Shown: positions 1-13,802, counted from the stretch's first letter. The stretch: 64,000 nucleotides of DNA from Albula goreensis (GCA_022829145.1 CM040752.1:30571086-30635085), one strand, 5' to 3'. Numbers and translations are program-made. The notes: generated by a model not told the origin, from the sequence alone.

Positions 1-3000
1 GTACAGCTACAGCTTTCATTTGTGCTGGGTGATGACCATAGCTGCACAGTTCTTATGGCACGCTCACAACAGCACAGAGACACCTCCAAGTGTAAGGACA
101 TTTCCAGCCACTTTTACATCAGAACATCAAACTGAAGTTACCTCAGGGCACTCAGAGCAATCACTTCTACTTAAATCACACCCAGCTTCGCACAAAACAG
201 CCAGAAAGACAGGTTTTTTTCCCCCAAATTACCTTGGAGGAGAAATTTAGATTTGCATAATTTGACTTATCCTCACATTTTTCAGTTAGTGATGACTTGT
301 ATTAATCAGTCCCATGAAAGAGTTGGGTATTATTCTGAATATTTATGAATTCAGAATATGACATTTTAGAAATTATTATTCTAAAATAGTAATTTTGAAC
401 AAGGCAGTGCTGTGTGGTGATGTCTCAGAAAAGCTTGGGAAATTCCAATCATATTCTATTTAATAAAGATTGTATTCAGATGTAGGCATATTAACGATTC
501 TTTGATGTCCACTGTTTAGGTGTTGGGTGAAATAAAATTATAGTTTGACGTATTAATGTCCTTTACTCTGACGCTCCAAACTTGCGGTGAGATGAAACAA
601 TGAATAATTGGTGCGTTGCTTATTTGGAATCCCATGCTTGTGTAATATCTGCGACAGTGCCAAGTTAATTTTATACCAATTTGGTTTGCAACTACTCCAG
701 CCATGTTACTGCCATTTTCATTGATTTATCTGAGTGAAATACATTCCACATACTTTTGAAATGAACCTGGCAGCAATTATCCAAGGTAGTTTGCTCTGTT
801 TTGGTAGTCTGCCATGAGATTGGACCATTAAAATAACGCCCTTAGACTTTCAGATGGAAAGAACTTCCACAAACTGCTCAAACTTGTGGAAAATGTACTG
901 TGTGGACAAAGCTGTCAGACATCCCAACCTCCAGGTCTTGAAGGTTGCTGGGACTGAAAGTTTAGTCTAACAAATGTGGTACTTTCTGCAAGCTAACACA
1001 TTGCGTAGGAGTCTTTTTTTTTTTTTTTGGACTGCAGGACAGCTCCATCTTCATGCACTTTCAAAATAGTACGTTTGGGTGTATGAAGGCTTCATCTTTT
1101 TGAAAAGGAGAACTAAAAGCAGATTATGTTGAGGGGAAAAGGAGCACTGGATTTACTAACTTTGACTGACAGTACCTAACATAAAAAAAAAAAAACGTAA
1201 AACAGCACATCTGTCAACAAATGAGGAAATTATAAACACTATTAGGGCTGTCTTCACTAGCCAGGGTCACAGAGTAGAACTCATGAGGTACATCTGCCAT
1301 TCTTGCAGATCTCAGGTGGATATTTGCAGACCTTGAGCTGGTTCTGACTGGGTTTTTTACCCATCTGTGCCAGCAAAATAAGCAAGCTGCATCAGTCTCT
1401 CAAAAACAGCAGGAATGAGGCAGCAGAATGTCTAATGACCCGTGAGGTGAATTTATGTGCACAAATACTCAAATCTAACCAACATGGAAACAAAGAAAGA
1501 TGCTTTTGGAAAGACCCCCCCCCAAAGCAATATTAAATTGAATGGAAAATTAAATGATAATCACTGGGACTGTATGGAAGTCAAAATATTTTGGCCTACT
1601 TAGGATTATTGTGTATGCTTGTGTGCAGTGTGTGATCCAGCTCTTTGCCAGACCATGCATGCCCAGTGCTCAGCAGCAGTTTAACTGAGGTATGAGTTCT
1701 GCTTAAATTGAGAGGAAAAGACCACGGAACTGTGGAGAATTTTGTAAAAACTGAAGGGAGCATTTCCTAACTTTGTGATTCTCCTCGGCATGCCATTAGA
1801 TCACACATCCCATCTATGGGGTCTCATTCTAACATTTATTTCAGTGCGTGCGGGAGACCCGCTCTTCAAGTGGTTATGAGCGTGTTCTTAGTGTGGGAAC
1901 TGTAGGAAAAATGAGGAGATAAATGCAATGAGTGATGAACTCTCAGTGCCTGGAAATCACTACCTGGGAGTCAGCTCCTCTGATAATAGCTTGCCAAGGT
2001 ATCCGTGAGCGTGAAAGACCATTGTCATACGATTCAAGTGGGCCATTCCATTTAGCACTATCCATTTAATGAATTGCGTTGCATTCAGTTTCACGTGCCG
2101 AAACTGTCAGTGGGTTCTCGGTATTTGAGTATTCTCTGAGCATTTAATTAAGTTTGTTGAATGTCTCATATGCCTTAAGGTAGCAGTTAAAGGATTCTTT
2201 GTGTCCTCAATTAGCCATCTCTGTGAAATTTCATCCTTTACATGGAGACCAATGATTAATGTGTCTTGAGAAAAACAAAACAGCTTGTCATTTGATGGCT
2301 GAGCTTTTCTCCAGTTTGACTTTTTTTGTTGAAAAAATAATATAAAAGATCCCTTAAATGCTATTCCATTATTCTAATTATAATGAACAGATTCCAGGCT
2401 TTCCTTCTGGATATTTCTTTCAAGTTTTCCTTCTCACTACAAAGCAGTGATGTCAAAGATTTTTAAAGCTGATGAACTGTATATGGTCCTGTGCTCTGAA
2501 GCACTTGCATTTCTCAAAGTGAAATGAAAGGGATATTACTGTCACGTGTAGAAGTGCATTGCATTTGTTGTTTGCAAAGAGGGGCAAATTACTTTTTAGA
2601 GGAACATCGGGTTGATTACAGCTCAAGGCCTGGAGAAAAGAAGCAAAATGATGTGCATACTAAATGAAAGGCAGGGTGCTATTCCGTCAGCCCACCCTCA
2701 TGGCAAAATGAGGGAAAAAACATTGTGCAACGCTAAAATATTAATGCACTCTTTAATTCAACTACTAGATTTGTGTGATATTTATGTCAGTTGAAGTTCA
2801 TCTTATAGCAAGCCTGGAATGTAGATGCTGTAGCCACATTCTTTTGCACCGTACATGCGTGAAATTGACACCACATAGCTTCAGAATAAACATGGCAGCA
2901 ATTATAGTAATATGGTAATCAATTCTGACCTTTATGCATTAAGATTACAGAAATACAGTGCCACTAATGTTTTTTATATGCTGAATACATACAGTGTATG

Positions 3001-6000
3001 CTTATGTCAAACCAGGAGTGGTGGTGTGGGACCGGAGATGACTGCTCTGTTGGTTTAAACTGCTGCTCTACAAAGCCAGAGAGGCATTCAGCACCATGGA
3101 CAGCAGCAACCTGTTCCACAAGCATGCATGGCTGGAGTCAGTTAGAAATCAGCCCAGCTGTTACTCGTTGGCCTTCATTAGGCCAATTTATAAAGGCTCA
3201 TGGATTTAGACACAGAGACTGTGTGTTGTTTAGCTCTTCACAGTCAATAAGATTTATAAACTATACCTGATGGCAGTCCTCCCTGGGTCTATAGAAATGG
3301 TGCCAAATTCACTTCTTTGTTGATTTCATTTGCTTGTTTTTCTATTAGGTTTCACTTTAAAGAAGAACTAGGTTGTCATTAGCCTATTTGCTTTGATTTG
3401 TAGCCATGTAATGTCTAATAATCATCGGCCATTGAAAACAATATATCACTGGAGGAAGAAATATTTTATAAAATATCTTCATAATTTAGACATATTCTTT
3501 CTTATTCTACTTTACATATAATAACGTCTCTCACATAAAATAAGAAAATAACTATTTAATGCATCCTCTGCTGTCACTACTCTACTCATTCTGCTCTACT
3601 TTTATTTTGAAATAAACCTCACATGAAAAATATAACAGCCATGAAGTATTAAAACTGTCTGTTTGGCCCTGTGTGTGACTGTGAAACTGAATATTTTAAA
3701 CTCAGATAAAGTCATTGATAAATCCATTAAATCTTAAAAATAAGTAACAGATAATTACATATTTTAAAATATTGTAATTTGTATAAAGCAAGTTTTTGGT
3801 TAGTTAGCCATAACTTTCATTTTCCATAACCTGTAAAATTGCTTGGTTTTAAAGTGGAGGTTGTTTTTTGCTAATCGTTGTGTGTAACTGAGAAACAGGA
3901 GCAGTGCAACATCTGCTGTGGGTGGCAGCAATGAGCCATCACTGAGAGTCAGACATCTCTGCATCAAAGCCAGGTGAGACTGTCACAATATCAGACCTGC
4001 AAGTTCATCATATTTACTACAGCAAATGTAAGGGTTACAGGAGCCAGTTAGGGATTACTGTCCATTTATAGTAGTTTTGAGGACATCTCATTTGTCCAAA
4101 AAAATTCCAGATTTTTCCTGATTGTTGGATGGCAAATATCTAGCCCTACAGTGGTGGTTAATCTTGAATTATAAAAAAACAGAGTGAAGTAGGTAGGCAA
4201 ACAAGAAGAAACTGAACATATATCTCAAAGAAAAATGATTCTGCAAAGCTATCACTGGCAAATAGGTGAAAGTACACTGTTGCAACATTCTCTGAAGTAT
4301 AACCAATATCTTGGTGGAGAAGGTTCCACTATAAGGATGGATAATAGAGGAAAAATCTAACCTATGGTACTCTCAGACAGAAAAACTAAATGTAACTTAA
4401 AAAAAATCACGAATTTTGCATTTCCAGACCAGCTATGGACAACTATTTACCAAAGGAAAATGTATTTGCAATATTCATTATTTCACACCTAGCTGCAGCT
4501 ATATCATACATTTTTTTCTTTTTCTCTGACAAAGTAATAGGTCATTCAGAGATGGAAGCTCTGGAAAAAGTAATGACTCTGAGCTTGGATAGAATGTAAG
4601 GACACATAAGTATTCCACACATTTTAACACGAATTCAATCAATTGAATTGAGATTGATCGCAGTCCCAGGGGAGCCGTTTTACAGTGTGCGGTTAATGGC
4701 TGAACCCACCTCATATTTGTTACAGGGGTAATGTATTTTTAAATAATGTATTTTTACAAAGGTTTATTAAGGTTTAAAACTTTAATGGATCTGATTTTAT
4801 TCCTGATAAAGGAAACCTTAACTTGAGGCAGATTTCAGATAGTGTGGGGAACTTTGGATTACTTCAGCTTTGAGTTCACAGGAGGATAAGAAAAGTATGA
4901 GTCATGAAAAATTGTTAAGGTGAAAGGGAGACATCTATAACAGGTAATTCCTGGTGACTTTTTTTTAAAGACAAGACATCATGAAGACTTGGAGACTTAT
5001 GTTGAACTTAAACTAAAGCTTTTCAAAATAGACTGTAAAACTGATGAAACTGCAGTTTCAGAGGAAAAATCTTAAATTATGGAGCATATGCTTGTTGAAT
5101 CATTTCAGCCTCACCTACAGGAGCCCACAGCTGAGGATGAATGAGCCTTACCTTCATTATACCTGGGGTTGCCAGGTGGTGAGATTCACCTGAAAAGTGG
5201 CGGTTTTGTAAATAAAATAATGATTGAGGTTTCAGTGTAAATATGTATTGCAAATATTCATTTATGGGATATTTCTAAATTAAGTGCATCAGAATAGTCT
5301 TAAGAACTGCCAGGTAAAGAAAGGTGATTTTGAAGGTTACTTTGGGGGTTTTGTTTTTGTGATTGTGATTTTTTTTTTCTTTTTTATGCCTTAACTTGAA
5401 TGCAGTAGCATCGGGCCATTCTAATACTGTTCATCGATTTCTGTGATTCAGCCACTCACCGGTTTGCAGGGTATGCAGCCTCACCCCAGTGAGCCCTTCC
5501 ACATGAACTGGCTCCAGTTCCTTCACAAACGCATGCACACGAATGGCTGTAACTAAGACATTTTTACATTAGGACATGATAAAACTGTGAAATTAGAAGG
5601 GTGAGCCTGCCAACCGATTTAAAATCCATAGCAATTTCCCTGCATCCAAAACAGAACATCTTAATTCAGAGGCAATTTGCCTGCTTGCAAGTCAAAGAAA
5701 AAAAAAAACTTTTGAGCAGTATGGTGTGTTTAAGACGAATAATATCTTATTCAAACAAGAAATCTCAAGAGATTAAATTCAGATGAACGGATTAATCCTA
5801 AAAAATCCTAAAATCCTAAAAAATGACTAATTCCGGTGCTTTTTCAAGAAACACTCCTCAGTTCAGTGTTTGGTTTAATATTTTTTATGGATTCTAAAAC
5901 CTCAAAAGAAATGGTGTATTATGTAAACCCATCTTTGATGTCATTATAATGTATCTTATTTTCCTATCATTCTGGACTCAAATCTCTTATACATGCTGCT

Positions 6001-6111
6001 GCTTTGTTTGAGATCTTGAAAGTGATGTTTTGTATTTGTTTTGTTTTGCATTTCCCTTGTCAATGAGAGCTTTTGTGAGGATGGGGATTTATCGCTGCTT
6101 TCAGTGCTCAC
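1..6111 (-). other. grm4 intron after exon F, running off the left edge
   Basis: This begins with the exon F donor (GTGAGC at 6111-6106) and continues to the window edge. It is AT-rich with short homopolymer runs (T run near 1014-1029, A run near 1183-1195, T run near 5370). I looked for the next receptor exon, which should encode YIQTTTLTV and a basic FHPEQNV..KRKRS tail and be GC-rich like exon F. I found neither that nor a short final exon, so they probably lie outside the window. I recognise no other gene or mobile element here. Confidence 0.75.
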
Positions 6112-7047
6112 CTTTTCTGTGGACTGGGAGGTCCCGAAGAAGATGGGGATGAAGGCCAGCCAGACGATGCAGGTGGTGTACATGGTGAAGCCGATGGGCT
6201 TTGCCTCGTTGAACGTCTCGGGGACACCGCGCGTCTTGATGGCGTAGACAGTGCAGGTGACCATCAGCAGCATGCTGTATCCCAGCAGGCAGATGAGCGA
6301 CAGGTCCGAGATGTCACACTTGAGCACGCCGCGAGCGAAGTCCGGGTTGGCCGTCCTCTGGTCCTCGTAGTCGATGATGGCCCGCGAGGGGTCCAGGCCG
6401 AACCAGATGCAGACACCCAGCAGCTGCACGGAGATCAGGCTGAAGGTGATGACCAGCTGCGAGGCTGGGCTGATGAAGCGCGGGGCCGACACCGACATCT
6501 TGCCCTGCTCAAAGATGCGGTAGATGCGGTTGGTCTTGGTGAGCAGGGCGGCGTAGCTGATGCTCATTCCCAGGCCCAGGAAGATCCTCCGCAGGGAGCA
6601 GATGCCCACGTCAGGGGTGGAGATCATCAGGAACGTGGTGGCGTAGCACAGGAAGATTCCCGTCAGGAGCACATAGCTCAGCTCACGGCCAGAGGCCTTG
6701 ACGATGGGCGTGTCGTTGTAGCGGATGAAGGTGACCACCACGAAAAGCGTCGCCAGGATCCCAAGGATTGCAATGAAGACTGGGATGACTGCCCAGGGAG
6801 AGCTCCACTCCAGCTTTACGATAGGGATGGGCCGGCAGGCCGTGTGGTTCTCGTTGGGACGCAGGTCATAGCGGCACATCTTGCAGGTGTAGGTGTCGGC
6901 CTGGTACTGGTAGCCATCGCAGCGTTCGCAGTGCCAGCAGCATGGAATGCCCTTCACTGTCTTCTTGCGGTAGCCTGGGAGGCAAGGCTGACTGCATATG
7001 GACACAGGAATCTGACGGACACCTCCTGGCCACTGCATCTTCTTAAT
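6112..7047 (-). CDS. grm4: grm4-like exon F: cysteine-rich domain and transmembrane helices 1-6
   Basis: Large exon of 936 bp (312 codons, phase 0 at both ends) with acceptor TTTGTTCACACAG and donor GTGAGC. It begins IKKMQWPGG and contains the nine-cysteine domain (SIC, QPC, PCC, HC, RC, YTC, KMC, TAC) with a sequon at NENHT. The class C seven-helix domain follows: helix 1 about [19 protein letters not shown], helix 2 [19 protein letters not shown], helix 3 [20 protein letters not shown], helix 4 [19 protein letters not shown], helix 5 [19 protein letters not shown], helix 6 [19 protein letters not shown]. It ends SQSTEK, just before the helix-7 exon. [32 protein letters not shown] and [14 protein letters not shown] match GRM4 better than GRM6, GRM7 or GRM8 as I remember them. 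The exon is much more GC- and CpG-rich than its flanks. The open frame beyond either splice site is intron. Confidence 0.97.
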
Positions 7048-7063
7048 CTGTGTGAACAAAGAG

Positions 7064-7580
7064 ATGAGAACCTTTACTCCTTCAAAGGACAATTAAGAAT
7101 CTCTACCACCGTAAAGGGCAGATGAGAATCTCTACCACCGTAAAGGGCAGATGAGAATCTCTACCACTGTAAAGGAGAAATTAAAATTTCTACCACCATT
7201 AAAAGGGCAGATGTGAATCTCTACCACCGTAAAGGGAAGACAAGAATCTCTACCACCGTAAAGGGCAGATGAGAATCTCTACCACCGTAAAGGGCAGATG
7301 AGAATCTCTACCACTGTAAAGGAGAAATTAAAATTTCTACCACCATAAAAAGGGCAGATGTGAATCTCTACCACCGTAAAGGGAAGACAAGAATCTCTAC
7401 CACCGTAAAGGGCAGATGAGAATCTCTACCACTGTAAAGGAGAGATTAGAATCTCTACCACTGTAAAGGGCAGATGAGAATCTCTACCACCGTAAAGGGC
7501 AGATGAGAATCTCTACCACGGTTGAAAGGACAGATGAAATCTCTACCACTGTAAAAGAGAAATTATAATCTTTACTCCCA
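7064..7580. repeat. 29-bp minisatellite adjacent to the exon F acceptor
   Basis: About 17 tandem units of roughly 29 bp, each carrying AATCTCTACCAC followed by a GTAAAGGGCAGATGAG-type half. Variant units (GGAGAAATTAA, GGGAAGACAAG) recur in the same order twice, giving a five-unit higher-order repeat of about 147 bp (from about 7128 and again from about 7275). Similarity decays outward to about 7950. On the gene's strand the array sits directly upstream of the exon F splice acceptor. Confidence 0.9.
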
Positions 7581-9920
7581 TAAAGGGGAGCAGAGAATCT
7601 TTCATGGAATATGGATGAGAATCTTCGCAACTACAGAAATAAGAAATAAAGGACAGGTGAAAATTGTTACTTCTGCAAAGGAGAGAAGAGGAGCTTTTCA
7701 AATAAAAAAATTCACTCAACTAAAACAGTATTTTTTTCTAGTAGAGATGAAAATCTTTACCACTGTAAAGAAAATCTGAGAACGTTCATTACTGCAAAAT
7801 ACAGATGAGAACCTTTAGTCCAATAAGGTAGGTTGACAACTTTCTCTCCTGAGAGGTAATAGTTACTTTACTGCTGTAAACATAAAAACTTTTACTTTAG
7901 TCCTGTAAATAAGAGATGAGAATTTTCAGTAGAGAAATGAGAACCTTCCCTATTTTAATAAGGAATTATTAACATGACATTCAGAAAATGTTTATCCATT
8001 AGCTATTTGCAACTGTAGTCACCTGCCAGCAGAAACATACATCAGTGTAGGCATAAGAGGGTAGATAAAATTAAATACACATCACAAAAAAAACAAAAAC
8101 AATCAAAAATGCAATACACATCTAGTGGTGCTATCAAACCCCTGACAGGTCCTGTAACTGAGCAACCACTGAGAGGGGATAGAGTATTCGCTTTCCGAGC
8201 CACTTTTTACATACATCCATATTCCTGGGTTCAAGGTTGACGAATCTGTGTTACATAACATTGAATGTGAAAGAGCTGATAAGTACACATTTTGAAACAC
8301 ATTTTGGCCTCTAAAAATATGCTGTGAGAACACATTCTATGATGCGGTGGAGACCATGTTAATTCTTAGTCGACATCAAAAGTAACCCTACTCCCACATT
8401 ATTTTCTATTTACACAAAATATACCTGCAGGGATTTCCTCATCAAAACAGGATTACAAACTATATTTACAAAATCCAGCTTCAGTCATAAAACAAGTGCT
8501 GATTGTGTGTTATTTCTGTATGTTTTTTTTTTTCTTCAGTACATTGTTCAGCCATTCTATGTCTTCCTGAATGTGACCTAAATACACCATATTCATAAAT
8601 TAAAAGCCCTGTTATGTGCTCTTTCTGTAATGACACCAGGTTCATTGTGTGAACCAGATAACAGACAGATAAACCTGCAAATTCTCTGGTGCATACCACT
8701 GCAGTATGAACTGAATATCCAGGCTTATTTCCTAGGCTTTATTTGAAGGAACAAAATCACACTGACTCCTGGCATATCGAGAGTCTGCACATGTTTATAA
8801 TTGCTTCATTCTCTGAATGGTTTTAATGAAGTGGAAATCAATTAGTGTAGAGGAACTGAAAATTGAAAATTTTGCTCACTTAGACCGTATTCAATCATCT
8901 CATGAGGAGTTATTTCATTATTCATTCATTTCATTAAACTTGCAAGCCATGAAAAAAAGTCCTCATACCATGTTCACTGTCTTAGTTTAACTTTAGAAAC
9001 CCATCCTTTTTTATGAATGGTTATTTTATGAAGCCATTATCTCAGTTGCTGTTTGGAATATCAATCTGTTATCCTTCATCCTACAGGATATATCTCAGAA
9101 AGCTGAATTTTTCTTTTCCTGATTCCAGATGGAAAATTATACGATTACTTCTTATTATCTCAACCCACATCACAACACAATTGTTTAATTAGCTGTATTA
9201 ATCATTAAATGACCTGAGAATGACAGAAAATTAAAATGTTAGGCATGAATGTATATTAATGTATTTGATTCATACAAAAAACATCAAAAATCAACCCATA
9301 ACAAAAAAATTTTTCAAGCTAAAGGATACCATTTTGATAAGGGTAATACAATTGTAATTAACTTTTAATATATAAATATAATGTATTTTCATTGTATATT
9401 AGTAGAATGAATCAAAATGTCTGCCATCTACTAAAATTGGTGTTTGAAGAGCTGCGCAATAAAAGTACACTGTATATGCATGAAGGCACAACTCAATTAA
9501 CTTTTAGTGGATTCAGGCAGCCTGAACTCAAACAGTCACAAAAGCAAACAAAAGAAACAAAGTACAGGAATCAAAGGCAGTATCTGCGTAAAAACCATTC
9601 TGTATGCCATTTGCCAGAATTGTACATATCGTTTTTTTTAATTAAACAAATTTTCACTTTGAAGTCAGGGGGATAAAAGTTATTATCACTGAACTAGGAA
9701 TGATTGTGGTTTAATTTGCGTTACAACTCCGAGGTGAATCAGCTTTGTTTCAGAAAGTTCCTTTTGCTTCCTGTGCAATTGTCTTATGAAAGCAGTTTTT
9801 TGTTGACAGAGTTTTCATCTGGCAGAAGTAAGATTTGTTTTCGGAGTAAAAAAAAATGGTGATCAAACTTAAGCTGCACAAAGAGACAACTGAGAAAGAA
9901 TGCAAACAACAGAAAAACAT

Positions 9921-9959
9921 GTTTTTTTTTGTTTTTTTTGTTTTTTTTTTTTTTTTTTT
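9921..9959. repeat. poly-T tract with single G interruptions
   Basis: Low-complexity T run (A run on the transcript strand). No SINE or retrogene body was recognised next to it. Open frames across it are spurious. Confidence 0.8.
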
Positions 9960-10562
9960 GGAGGATGCTGACTGTACCACCAACTGGTTTCCACTTATTT
10001 CCACATGTTTTGAAGTTAACACTGGTGGCTTCAGCAAAACTGGAGCCCCCTGCATGCATGCAGTCACAAAAACCCTGACGAAGCCTGTTCACCCTGCCTT
10101 TTACCTCCCCAGAAGTGCACCCCTGCCCACACTGCACAGTGCCTTTTCCTGGGGTTTGGGGTGACTCCACAGGTTAATGGATCCTGCCCTCTCTTATTTC
10201 TCACAGTAGGTCTCAGACGTGGAGCTTCCCCCACTGTCTGGCAGATGAGAACTGAATCTGTCAGGGGCCCCAGCTTAACCAACATGGCTTCTAAATAATA
10301 CAACACCCAATCTGTCACACTGTAGACGGCACACGGTGCAACTTACCTGCTTTGGAACTATCAGCAGCAATTAAATACAGGCCCTGAAATGTGCTCCTGG
10401 GAGCCATGTAATCTAATGCATACCAGCAAACAGTGGTAAGACGTACAGGTGCTTTGTTTGTGCTTAGCAGGTAATGTGTCAGCACATGTTAGCTGAAGAT
10501 TAGTTAATGAACGACTCCGCTGTGATTCGGTGAGGTTTAAAGTAGGAAAAATAAAAGCTTAC

Positions 10563-10699
10563 GTCCAGATGGAGTTGATCGGTCCAATCTCCGATGACCT
10601 TGTACTCCGTGACGTTGTTTTTGATCTGATACTGAAAGATCTCATAGCGACCGGGGGCATCGCCATTCACATTGAAGAGCACCGGGTTCCCAGCAATGC
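10563..10699 (-). CDS. grm4: grm4-like exon E: end of ligand-binding domain
   Basis: Exon of 137 bp with acceptor CTCTCTCACTACAG and donor GTAAGC. It completes a glycine codon, then encodes [20 protein letters not shown] followed by [20 protein letters not shown] and [13 protein letters not shown] and the YKVIG.WTD.LHL stretch are hallmarks of the C-terminal end of the Venus-flytrap domain in group III receptors, just before the cysteine-rich domain. NNVTEY is an N-glycosylation sequon. The exon ends on a codon boundary, and the first codon of exon F continues as IKKMQW, aligning with human LHLRIERMQW. All 46 codons are open and no damage is seen. Confidence 0.96.
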
Positions 10700-12566
10700 C
10701 TGTAGTGAGAGAGGAAATGGATCATGTACATATATTGAACAAATCTACTTCAAGCTAAATTTAATTCAGTTTGACATGCTCCGCCATAATCATTCATGGC
10801 AACTGTTAATAATAAGAGGCTCATTTCTCTGAAATAAAATATGGTTGTTTTGGGATTTAAACAGTTCTAATTTGAGCAAAGATATTTTACAGCATGCTCC
10901 CCTGTTTAAACGCTGAAAACATAAATAAAATACATTTTAACATTAAACAATAAGACACATGTTTATGGAACCGCTATTTTGAATGAAATGGTTTTGCCTA
11001 AACTAAAATAATGTTAATCTTATAATCTTATAGCTTTTCAAAGATAAACAAACAAACACAAGATAGCTAGCACTCATAAAACCCACAATGGAGGTTTCAC
11101 ATGAGGAGAGGCACTGTAAAGCACTTAATCTCCAACATAAATTGAATATACACAAAACAGCTGGCAGTAAATGTGAGAAAAAGTATTGAAAACAGACCAC
11201 ATGCAGACTGAATCCTTTCTCTCAAAACTGCTGTATACTCCAGGATTCACAGGGTATTACTGCTAAATACTGGGAGTTAAAATGAAATAAAATAATTATT
11301 ATTAGAAAACTGAGTTTCTCTTTTCAACTACATATAAAGGTCAAGCTGTGGTATTGAGGTCAATAGCAATCAGATATGATGGAGAATATATAACCCTTGT
11401 GCAATATGTTTTATGCTTCAGTGACTGTGTTCAGTTACGCTGAAATCCAAGGCGATTTCCTGGAACTTATTAATGCAGATATCACGACATACCATGCCTG
11501 GGTTATTCCTTAAAAATCTTAATTTTTAATGAAAATGACAATGACTGACAGCTGTTTATGATTTAATGAGACTCTTTCTGGGGCCCTGGAAGGGTGATAG
11601 TTGACCATCTGTGAATCTGTGTCTTCTGAAAGGGTAGTCATTGATGTCTATGATTTTTAATGTAGTCAAATGGCATTCTGTCTCACAAATGTTTTTTTTT
11701 TTTTATTTTATTTCAAGATGGGCTAATAAACAGGCTATTTATTATGTCACATGACGTGACCCAGATGTGTTCTGGACGTGTTAATACGATTTAGCGATGG
11801 CTTGAATGGACCTTCTTATTGTTTTAGCCTCCGGACATTCATTTGGGATCTTGGTCAAGGAAGCAGAAAAATTTGTTTGCTCGATGTCGACGCTTGGGCG
11901 TCATTAGCACACAGTCCTTTGTGCTAATACACATCAGTCATCATCAGCATGTTGGAGTTAAGCTTCAAGCACATTTTCTATTTTTCATCCTGGACAATGT
12001 AATGGTTGTGTCTCCTTCAAAGGGATCTACAGTCCTCCATGTTTGTCTCCCATTGTCCTCCAACACCCTGTCATTGGAGGCAAGGCACAGCTGACACAAT
12101 GCATCCATCAATCTCTGCGTTATCTCCATGCCTTATTAAGAGAAGCCTCGACAGAAGGGCTTCACTCGTCAACACAGGATTACAATTAAGTGGCACAATT
12201 CATAAGAGGCTTCCGCTAGCAGCAAAACAAGCGCTAAGCGGGGCGATGAGCGGCGCCTTGGATTCCGGTTTGGGAGAAGAGTCGGCTTTCGGACTCTAAT
12301 CTCCCGCACTGTGACTCAGCACCCTCGGATTACGCTCTCGCTATCTGCGCAGACATCCCAGAGTAACAAAGCGGCCCACGTTTCAAAGCAGCTTCAGATC
12401 AGGCGGATTACCATCATCTTATGAGGTACTGATGACTCACACAAAAATACACACAAACGCATCCCAGAGCGCTGGACCAACAGAGCCCATCATTCAAACC
12501 CCCGGAGTTCAGATTTTTATTGTTATTATTCATTAACATGGTAATGATTAATATTTGTATTATTAT

Positions 12567-12615
12567 TAGTAGCAGTTTTAGTAGTAGTAGTAGTAGTACT
12601 AGCAGTACTAGTAGT
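12567..12615. repeat. TAG/AGT trinucleotide repeat
   Basis: Imperfect array of TAG/AGT units around TAGTAGTAGTAGTAGTA, with neighbouring TATTATTAG. Simple microsatellite. Confidence 0.85.
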
Positions 12616-13764
12616 GATATAAATGGTAAGAGCAACAGGTGCAGGGCTTCTGTGAGTTTCACTTATAAACCTCTTCACCCACTGCACACTAGAGGAGATA
12701 CTGTATGATTAGCCTGCTGGGCAAAAGATGAAGGTCTCTGGACAAAGGAACTGACCGAACCCTAATTGCATCTCGATGCCCCACAGTGTGGTGGATATTT
12801 ACATGCTTACTGATTGTCTATTCCAGTCTACACATGAGAAGGGAGAGGGCAGTCTGCTGGAGGTGGTTATAGTGCGGGGTTTGGAAGTGTGTTGCTGGGG
12901 ATGGAGCCGGTTGCCAGGTTGTGAGTTTGAAGCTGCCTCCTGGGTGGGATGCTCTTCCTGGCCGAAGTCAGTGCTGCTGTCAAACAGCACTCTGATTTCA
13001 GTTCACAGCCTTTAGTTCTGCTTGTTGTTCTAATACAGGTCGCCCTGCTGAAAGTCCCCTTCTTGGGCACTGAGATAACAAGAGCTTGCTGCATAATTAC
13101 GGGAGTCAGCCCTCTGTCCCTGCAGTGCTGGCTGGCTGCGTTCCACCTCTCCGCCCCGCTCTCTTCTGCATCTTCAATGCATGTAGGCAGGGAGGGAGGG
13201 AGGGAGGGAGGGAGGGCTCGATTGTGAGAGAAAAAGGGGAAGAACGGTTCTGTGAGGATCTCTACTCCGCTTCATCGCCAAATGCCTCCCCTGAGCCTCA
13301 TGACAAATGACCAAGGTTCACTTTTGGCGGTGCCTAAATTTAAATACCCTGGAACATCAAGAGCGCTGCGGAAGGTCTCATCTGTGGGCAGATTCTCAAA
13401 TCTGCTTAAGTATAAGGAGGGTTTTGTGCCATCCTGTAAAACTAACGTTAATGTAACGGCACGAGCTCTGCACAGGACAAGCATCTGCGGCCATTTAAAT
13501 CAGTCCCTTTTAGCTTGTGATCCGCTTCGGTGTCGGCAGACGAGCCTACGCTGGCAGCTGTGTTTGGCCCGCTGTATCTTTCAGCTCTGCAATCCATGAT
13601 AAAATATGCTCCATTATAACATCCACTTCTACTCCCATTGAAAGGACACCAGATCCCTTTAAAAACAATGGGCCCATCACATTCAGCATGGAAATTACTC
13701 TACAGTCTACCTCATTCTATCGGTCATGTTCCATCTCTCTCTCCCTCCCACTCCTACTCTCACT

Positions 13765-13765
13765 G

Positions 13766-13802
<37 letters not shown>
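13765..13802. repeat. compound (TC)n(CA)n microsatellite
   Basis: A TC run passes directly into a CA run, then at 13803 into a long GA-rich polypurine tract. The strand composition switches from pyrimidine-rich to purine-rich across this point. Confidence 0.9.

Larger units (their letters stand above)
7048..10562 (-). other. grm4 intron between exons E and F (3,515 bp)
   Basis: Bounded by GTAAGC at the exon E donor and CACACAG at the exon F acceptor. The acceptor-proximal 0.5-0.9 kb is a minisatellite described separately. The rest is AT-rich single-copy-looking sequence with a poly-T stretch near 9921-9959. No exon or mobile element was recognised in it. Confidence 0.85.

Noticed and set aside
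6041-7125. Plus-strand open frames opposite exon F
   Set aside because: Shadows of the GC-rich receptor exon on the other strand.
7064-7580. Regularly spaced repeats resembling a CRISPR array
   Set aside because: The units are contiguous variants of one 29-bp sequence with no unique spacers and lie in a vertebrate intron. It is a minisatellite.
9750-10170. Open frames across the poly-T tract
   Set aside because: Lys/Phe runs from homopolymer sequence. Both strands are open only because of composition.
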